From: Thermomonas sp. XSG
GTDB lineage: Bacteria > Pseudomonadota > Gammaproteobacteria > Xanthomonadales > Xanthomonadaceae
Reading direction: 5' to 3'
Length of the DNA: 64,000 nucleotides
NCBI RefSeq assembly: GCF_014678725.1
Contig: NZ_CP061497.1
Span: forward strand, 2,744,001-2,808,000
Shown here: in pieces, positions 59,998 through 64,000 of the stretch
Layout: each line of letters opens with the position of its first letter
Numbering within the stretch: position 1 is the first letter of the stretch
Translations under genes and position numbers: made by a program
The notes under the pieces: model-generated
The model's input: the letters and a program-made list of their open reading frames with translations, nothing else
Database searches by the model: none
Told to the model about the DNA's origin: nothing

Positions 59998-61124
59998 GCG
60001 GGAGTCGTCTCGCTGGTATCCGGGGTTGGGAAGGGCGCGTCGGTGGAGGCGATCACCGCGCCGCCCAGGCAATGGTCGCCATCGTAGAGCACCACCGATT
60101 GACCGGGGGTGACCGCGCGCTGGGGGCGGTCGAAGCGCACGGCAACCGTGCCGTCGTCCAGGACTTCGACCTCGCAAGCCTCGTCCGGCTGCCGGTAGCG
60201 GGTCTGCGCGGTGCAGGCAAAGCGCGCCGCCGGAGGACTGCCGGCGATCCAGTGCGCGGCTTCGCTGCGCAATGCGTGCGACTGCAGCCACGGGCTGTCG
60301 TGGCCCTGGTCGACGTACAGGATGTTGCGCTCCACGTCCTTGGCGACCACGAACCACGGCGCCTGCGGGCGGCCGCGCACGCCGCCGATGTTCAGGCCTT
60401 CGCGCTGGCCCAGGGTGAAATAGAACACGCCGGGGTGGCTGCCGATGCGGCTGCCGTCGGGCGTACGCATCTCGCCTTCGCGCGCCGGCAGGTACTGCGC
60501 CAGGAAGCTGCGGAAATCGCGCTCGCCGATGAAGCAGATGCCGGTGGAATCCTTTTTCCCGGCCGTGCGCAGGCCGTGTTCCGCGGCGATCCGGCGGATC
60601 TCGCTCTTGTGCAGGCCACCCAGCGGGAAATGGGTGGCCGCCAGCTGGACCTGGCCCAGCTGGTGCAGGAAGTAGCTCTGGTCCTTGCTCCGGTCCACCG
60701 CGCGCAGCAGGCGGAAACCGTGTCCGTCGTGGTCGACGCGGGCGTAGTGGCCGGTGGCGATGGCATCCGCCCCCAGTTCCCGCGCCGCGTCGAGGAAATA
60801 CTTGAACTTGATCTCGCGGTTGCACAGCACGTCCGGGTTGGGCGTGCGGCCGGCGGCGTATTCGTCGAGGAAATGGCGGAACACCCCGTCCCAGTACTCC
60901 TTCGAGAAGTCGCGGAAGCGGATCGGAATGCCGAGCGCCCCGCAGACCGCCACCGCGTCGCGGCGATCGTCCTCGGCGCGGCATTCCCCGGATCCGTCGT
61001 CGGCCCAGTTCTGCATGAACAGTCCGGTGACTTCATAGCCCGCATCGCGCAACAGCAGCGCGGCGACCGAAGAGTCGACGCCGCCGGATACGCCGACGAC
61101 GATGCGGCGCCCGCCGTCGTTCAT
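59994..61124 (-). CDS. mnmA: tRNA 2-thiouridylase MnmA
   Basis: MnmA thiolates U34 of tRNA-Lys, -Glu and -Gln. The 376-residue enzyme has the PP-loop [17 protein letters not shown] at the N-terminus, the catalytic Cys segments [12 protein letters not shown] and [12 protein letters not shown], and [14 protein letters not shown]. It overlaps nudJ upstream and hflD downstream, each by 4 bases, giving the conserved nudJ-mnmA-hflD order of E. coli. Confidence 0.95.
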   Translation of the reverse strand: MNDGGRRIVVGVSGGVDSSVAALLLRDAGYEVTGLFMQNWADDGSGECRAEDDRRDAVAVCGALGIPIRFRDFSKEYWDGVFRHFLDEYAAGRTPNPDVLCNREIKFKYFLDAARELGADAIATGHYARVDHDGHGFRLLRAVDRSKDQSYFLHQLGQVQLAATHFPLGGLHKSEIRRIAAEHGLRTAGKKDSTGICFIGERDFRSFLAQYLPAREGEMRTPDGSRIGSHPGVFYFTLGQREGLNIGGVRGRPQAPWFVVAKDVERNILYVDQGHDSPWLQSHALRSEAAHWIAGSPPAARFACTAQTRYRQPDEACEVEVLDDGTVAVRFDRPQRAVTPGQSVVLYDGDHCLGGAVIASTDAPFPTPDTSETTPA

Positions 61125-61585
61125 GGCAGCTGCCGCACCAGCGACAACGGGTGGCGGTTGCCGCCCAGGTAGTCGGCGACCGCGCGCCAGACCAGCGGAC
61201 TGCGGTGGCGCGGGGCCTCGGCCTGCAGCTGCTGCGGCGACAGCCACAGCGCCCGCACGATGCCCTCGTCCAGGGGCGCGCCGGGGATCTCCTCCAGCGG
61301 TTCGGCAGCGAACGCGAAGCGCAGGTAATGCCGGCCGGTTTCCGGCGCCTTCCACTGATAGGTCCCGACCAGGTGGGTGATCCGCACGTGCCAGCCGGTT
61401 TCCTCGCGGGTTTCGCGCAGCGCGGCGTCCACCAGGCTTTCGTCGGGCTCCAGATGGCCGGCGGGCTGGTTGAGCACCAGGCGGCCACCCACTCGTTCCT
61501 CCACGCACAGCAGCTGGCCGTCACGCGCCACCAGGGTGGCCACGGTCACGTCCGGCTGCCAGAAACGGCCTTCGCGATAACTCAT
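61121..61585 (-). CDS. nudJ: Nudix phosphatase NudJ
   Basis: The 154-residue product has a complete Nudix box [23 protein letters not shown] and NudJ wording in [31 protein letters not shown]. NudJ removes phosphate from HMP-PP and nucleoside di- and triphosphates in E. coli. It starts one base after the upstream exported protein gene and overlaps mnmA. Confidence 0.92.
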   Translation of the reverse strand: MSYREGRFWQPDVTVATLVARDGQLLCVEERVGGRLVLNQPAGHLEPDESLVDAALRETREETGWHVRITHLVGTYQWKAPETGRHYLRFAFAAEPLEEIPGAPLDEGIVRALWLSPQQLQAEAPRHRSPLVWRAVADYLGGNRHPLSLVRQLP

Positions 61586-61586
61586 G

Positions 61587-62051
61587 TCAGAGCTCGTCCT
61601 TGGCGCCGGACAGTTCGATCTCCTTGTTGTCGGCGGTTTCCGCGGCGATGTCGATGGCGGCCTCCAGCTGGGTGGCGTCGACGCTGTCGGGCAGCTTGAT
61701 CACGTAATAGAGCACGTCTCCGGCGATTTCCCACGCGCCGATCTTCAGGGTGCGGCTTTCGGCGAGCAGGTCCATCGCCTTGGCGGCGACGGCATCCGCG
61801 CCCACCTTGCCGGCGGGCGAGAATACCTCGCGCACCATCAGGCCCTGGATCGATTCGCTGGCGCCGGAGACGAACACCAGCTGGGTCCGGTGTTCGGCCT
61901 TGTAGGACACGACGACCTTGTAATCGCCGTCCCCATCGATCTCGTACCTGATGCCGCGCGCGTCCAGGCGCGCCTGGACCGACGCATCGCCGGCCGTGGA
62001 GGGGGGCGCGGCCAGAGCGAACAGAATGGCGGCGAGCAGGGGCAGGCGCAT
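61587..62051 (-). CDS. Exported protein of unknown function
   Basis: The 154-residue product starts [21 protein letters not shown] (signal peptide) and has a compact alpha/beta part of about 110 residues ([62 protein letters not shown]). The layout recalls the YbjN/TY3-like fold but I cannot assign a family. ATG 62051 was chosen because it opens the signal peptide. It lies 49 bases from the divergent clpS and one base before nudJ, so it starts the nudJ-mnmA-hflD operon. Confidence 0.7.
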   Translation of the reverse strand: MRLPLLAAILFALAAPPSTAGDASVQARLDARGIRYEIDGDGDYKVVVSYKAEHRTQLVFVSGASESIQGLMVREVFSPAGKVGADAVAAKAMDLLAESRTLKIGAWEIAGDVLYYVIKLPDSVDATQLEAAIDIAAETADNKEIELSGAKDEL

Positions 62052-62088
62052 GGAGGCTCCGGTGCGTGGGTTGATGGGCGGTGCGACG

Positions 62089-62094
62089 TATAAT
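62089..62094 (+). promoter_or_regulatory. Consensus -10 element (TATAAT) directly before clpS
   Basis: A perfect TATAAT ends seven bases before the clpS ATG at 62101. The expected start site is therefore on the ATG itself, which implies a leaderless mRNA. No good -35 element or ribosome binding site is visible. Confidence 0.6.
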
Positions 62095-62100
62095 TTGCCC

Positions 62101-62430
62101 ATGCCGAACCAGCCCGACAAGCCGCAGCGCGATCACGACCACGGAACCGTGGTGGCGCCGGCGCGCCCGGAAGTGGCTCGCCCGCCGCAATACACCGTTC
62201 TGCTGCTCAACGACGACTACACGCCGATGGACTTCGTGGTCGACGTGCTGATGCGGTTTTTCTCGATGGGGCTGGAGCGCGCCACCCAGGTCATGCTGCA
62301 CGTGCATACCCGTGGCCGCGGCGTATGCGGGGTGTTCACCCGCGAGATCGCAGAATCCAAGGTGGCGCAGGTCAACGAGTACGCCAGGCTGAACCAGCAC
62401 CCGCTGCTGTGCACGATGGAGCGGGCCTGA
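62101..62430 (+). CDS. clpS: ATP-dependent Clp protease adaptor ClpS
   Basis: ClpS delivers N-end-rule substrates to ClpAP. The 109-residue protein has the signature [24 protein letters not shown] with Asn-Asp at the degron pocket and [24 protein letters not shown]. The ATG at 62101 follows a perfect TATAAT by seven bases, and no binding site is seen, suggesting leaderless translation. clpA follows after 71 bases. Confidence 0.95.
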   Translation: MPNQPDKPQRDHDHGTVVAPARPEVARPPQYTVLLLNDDYTPMDFVVDVLMRFFSMGLERATQVMLHVHTRGRGVCGVFTREIAESKVAQVNEYARLNQHPLLCTMERA

Positions 62431-62501
62431 CCGGGATCGGCACTTGTCCCGGGGCCGAATGCGCCCTACATAGGAGCTGACGTACCCGAAGGCAGGTTTT
62501 C

Positions 62502-64000
62502 ATGTTCAGCAAGGATCTCGAGCAAACCATCGGCCAGTGCTACAAGCGCACCCGCGAGGCGCGCTATGAGTTCATGACGGTCGAGCACCTGCTGCTGGCG
62601 CTGCTGGACAACCCCTCCGCCGAGGCGGTGCTGCGCGCGGTGGGCGCGGACCTGCCGCGGCTGCGCGAGGAACTGGACAACGCCATCGAGGTGTCGGTCA
62701 GCCGCTTCGCCGACGACGATGGCCGTGACACCCAGCCCACCCTAGGCTTCCAGCGCGTCCTGCAGCGCGCTGTTTACCACGTGCAGTCCTCCGGCAAGAA
62801 GGAGGTCACCGGCGCCAACGTGCTGGTGGCGATCTTCGGCGAAAAGGACTCGCACGCCGTGTATTTCCTCAACCAGCAGGACGTGCACCGGCTGGACGTG
62901 GTCAATTACCTGTCCCACGGTATCGCCCGCAACGAGGACGAGCCGGGCCAGTCCGCGCAGGACGGCGAGGGCAAGGCCGAGGCCGGCGAAGGCGAGGGCA
63001 AGGGCGATCCGCTGACCGAATTCGCCAGCAACCTCAACGAGGCCGCAGCGGCGGGCAGGATCGATCCGCTGGTCGGCCGTGCCGACGAGATCGAGCGCAC
63101 CATCCAGGTGCTGTGCCGCCGGCGCAAGAACAACCCGCTGTACGTGGGCGAATCCGGCGTCGGCAAGACCGCGCTGGCGGAAGGTCTGGCCAAGCGGATC
63201 GTCGATGGCGAGGTGCCGGACGTGCTGGCGGACGCGGTGATCTATTCGCTCGACCTGGGCGCGCTGGTGGCCGGGACCAAGTACCGCGGCGATTTCGAGA
63301 AGCGCCTGAAAGGCGTGCTGGCGGCGCTGAAGAAGCAGCCGGGCGCGATCCTGTTCATCGACGAGATCCACACCATCATCGGCGCGGGCGCCTCCAGCGG
63401 CGGCACCATGGACGCCTCCAACCTGATCAAGCCGGTGCTGGCCAACGGCGAACTGCGCTGCATCGGTTCCACCACCTTCCAGGAATACCGCGGCGTGTTC
63501 GAGAAGGACCGCGCGCTGGCGCGGCGCTTCCAGAAGATCGATATCGTCGAGCCGACCGTGGGCGAGGCCGTCGAGATCCTCAAGGGGCTGAAGCCCAAGT
63601 ACGAGGCCCACCACGACGTGGCCTACGCCGACGAGGCGATCCGCGCCGCGGTGGACCTGTCGGTCAAGCACATCGGCGACCGCCTGCTGCCGGACAAGGC
63701 GATCGACGTGATCGACGAAGCCGGCGCGCGCCAGCGGCTGCTGCCGGCCGACACGCGCAAGCAGCTGATCGACGTGGAGGAAATCGAGACCATTGTCGCC
63801 AAGATGGCGCGCATCCCGGCCAAGCAGGTGAGCGCGTCCGACAAGGACGTGCTGCAGCATCTGGAGCGCAACCTGAAGATGGTGATCTTCGGCCAGGATC
63901 CGGCCATCGAGACCCTGTCCAGCGCGATCAAGCTGGCGCGCTCAGGCCTGGGCAATCCCGACAAGCCGATCGGCAACTTCCTGTTCGCCGGCCCCACCGG
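62502..64000 (+). CDS. clpA: ATP-dependent Clp protease ATPase subunit ClpA (partial, cut by window end)
   Basis: ClpA unfolds substrates and feeds ClpP. The visible 499 residues have the N-domain ([35 protein letters not shown]), an acidic Gly/Glu linker near 145-167 and the first AAA domain with Walker [10 protein letters not shown] (about 216), Walker [12 protein letters not shown] (about 284) and [22 protein letters not shown]. The window ends at the second AAA domain Walker A (FAGPTG), so its 3' part is missing. It follows clpS closely. Confidence 0.96.
   Translation, partial: MFSKDLEQTIGQCYKRTREARYEFMTVEHLLLALLDNPSAEAVLRAVGADLPRLREELDNAIEVSVSRFADDDGRDTQPTLGFQRVLQRAVYHVQSSGKKEVTGANVLVAIFGEKDSHAVYFLNQQDVHRLDVVNYLSHGIARNEDEPGQSAQDGEGKAEAGEGEGKGDPLTEFASNLNEAAAAGRIDPLVGRADEIERTIQVLCRRRKNNPLYVGESGVGKTALAEGLAKRIVDGEVPDVLADAVIYSLDLGALVAGTKYRGDFEKRLKGVLAALKKQPGAILFIDEIHTIIGAGASSGGTMDASNLIKPVLANGELRCIGSTTFQEYRGVFEKDRALARRFQKIDIVEPTVGEAVEILKGLKPKYEAHHDVAYADEAIRAAVDLSVKHIGDRLLPDKAIDVIDEAGARQRLLPADTRKQLIDVEEIETIVAKMARIPAKQVSASDKDVLQHLERNLKMVIFGQDPAIETLSSAIKLARSGLGNPDKPIGNFLFAGPT

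Overview
The window looks like chromosomal DNA of a high-GC gammaproteobacterium of the Lysobacterales/Xanthomonadaceae (Lysobacter, Luteimonas, Thermomonas or Pseudoxanthomonas type). This is inferred from the his operon led by a TrpR-like regulator, the HflD-MnmA-NudJ order, the cd1-type nitrite reductase and strong GC3 bias. No rRNA, IS element, phage or CRISPR array is visible. Genes are dense and often joined by 4-nt overlaps, and no gene-free stretch exceeds about 210 bases.

Layout. 1-1082: end of a type VI secretion operon (hcp, tssE). 1097-4278: two-gene unit for a hybrid sensor kinase and a methyltransferase; tRNA-Pro follows. 4659-7933: hisS overlapping a long aromatic amino acid ammonia-lyase. 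8842-7949: secreted thioredoxin-fold-like protein. 8908-16396: his operon (regulator, hisGDCBHAF, hisIE) behind a 24-bp palindromic operator. 16419-19724: membrane diguanylate cyclase and a divergent exported phosphoesterase. 22594-19824: methionine salvage operon mtnB-mtnD-mtnC plus an EamA exporter; a second class II aldolase and an APC amino-acid permease lie upstream. 25249-28585: Nudix hydrolase, serA and a divergent D-2-hydroxyglutarate-type dehydrogenase. 28705-30812: DUF2388 and DUF4105 proteins.

31016-35997 is the most interesting block. It holds a HiPIP, a NirS-type cytochrome cd1 with an extra N-terminal cytochrome c domain, and a divergent TonB-dependent receptor. Two FNR/DNR-like boxes sit at class II spacing from plausible -10 elements of all three genes, suggesting one anaerobic or NO-responsive unit.

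36070-39034: acetyltransferases and an EfpL/100-aa membrane protein/SDR operon. 39065-43362 and 47397-49007: leucine-catabolic genes in two pieces (HMG-CoA lyase, lipoprotein, MccA, LiuC; MccB). They are separated by a Fur-box feoAB operon with a third Cys-rich gene, an Ala-rich lipoprotein, a zinc-ribbon protein and a bactofilin. 49126-53509: rlmD-CYTH-nagZ-hpt and a methylthioinosine/methylthioadenosine phosphorylase. 53642-56082: cold-shock protein, two more Ala-rich lipoproteins and a thiolase. 56277-59243: subtilisin-type autotransporter lipoprotein. 59386-62051: hflD-mnmA-nudJ and a secreted protein. 62101-64000: clpS, apparently leaderless, and clpA, cut by the window end.

Functions that appear to work together: histidine synthesis and use (his operon, hisS, ammonia-lyase); methionine salvage (mtnBDC and the distant phosphorylase); leucine degradation; serine synthesis with D-2-hydroxyglutarate recycling; and an anaerobic nitrite-reducing module.
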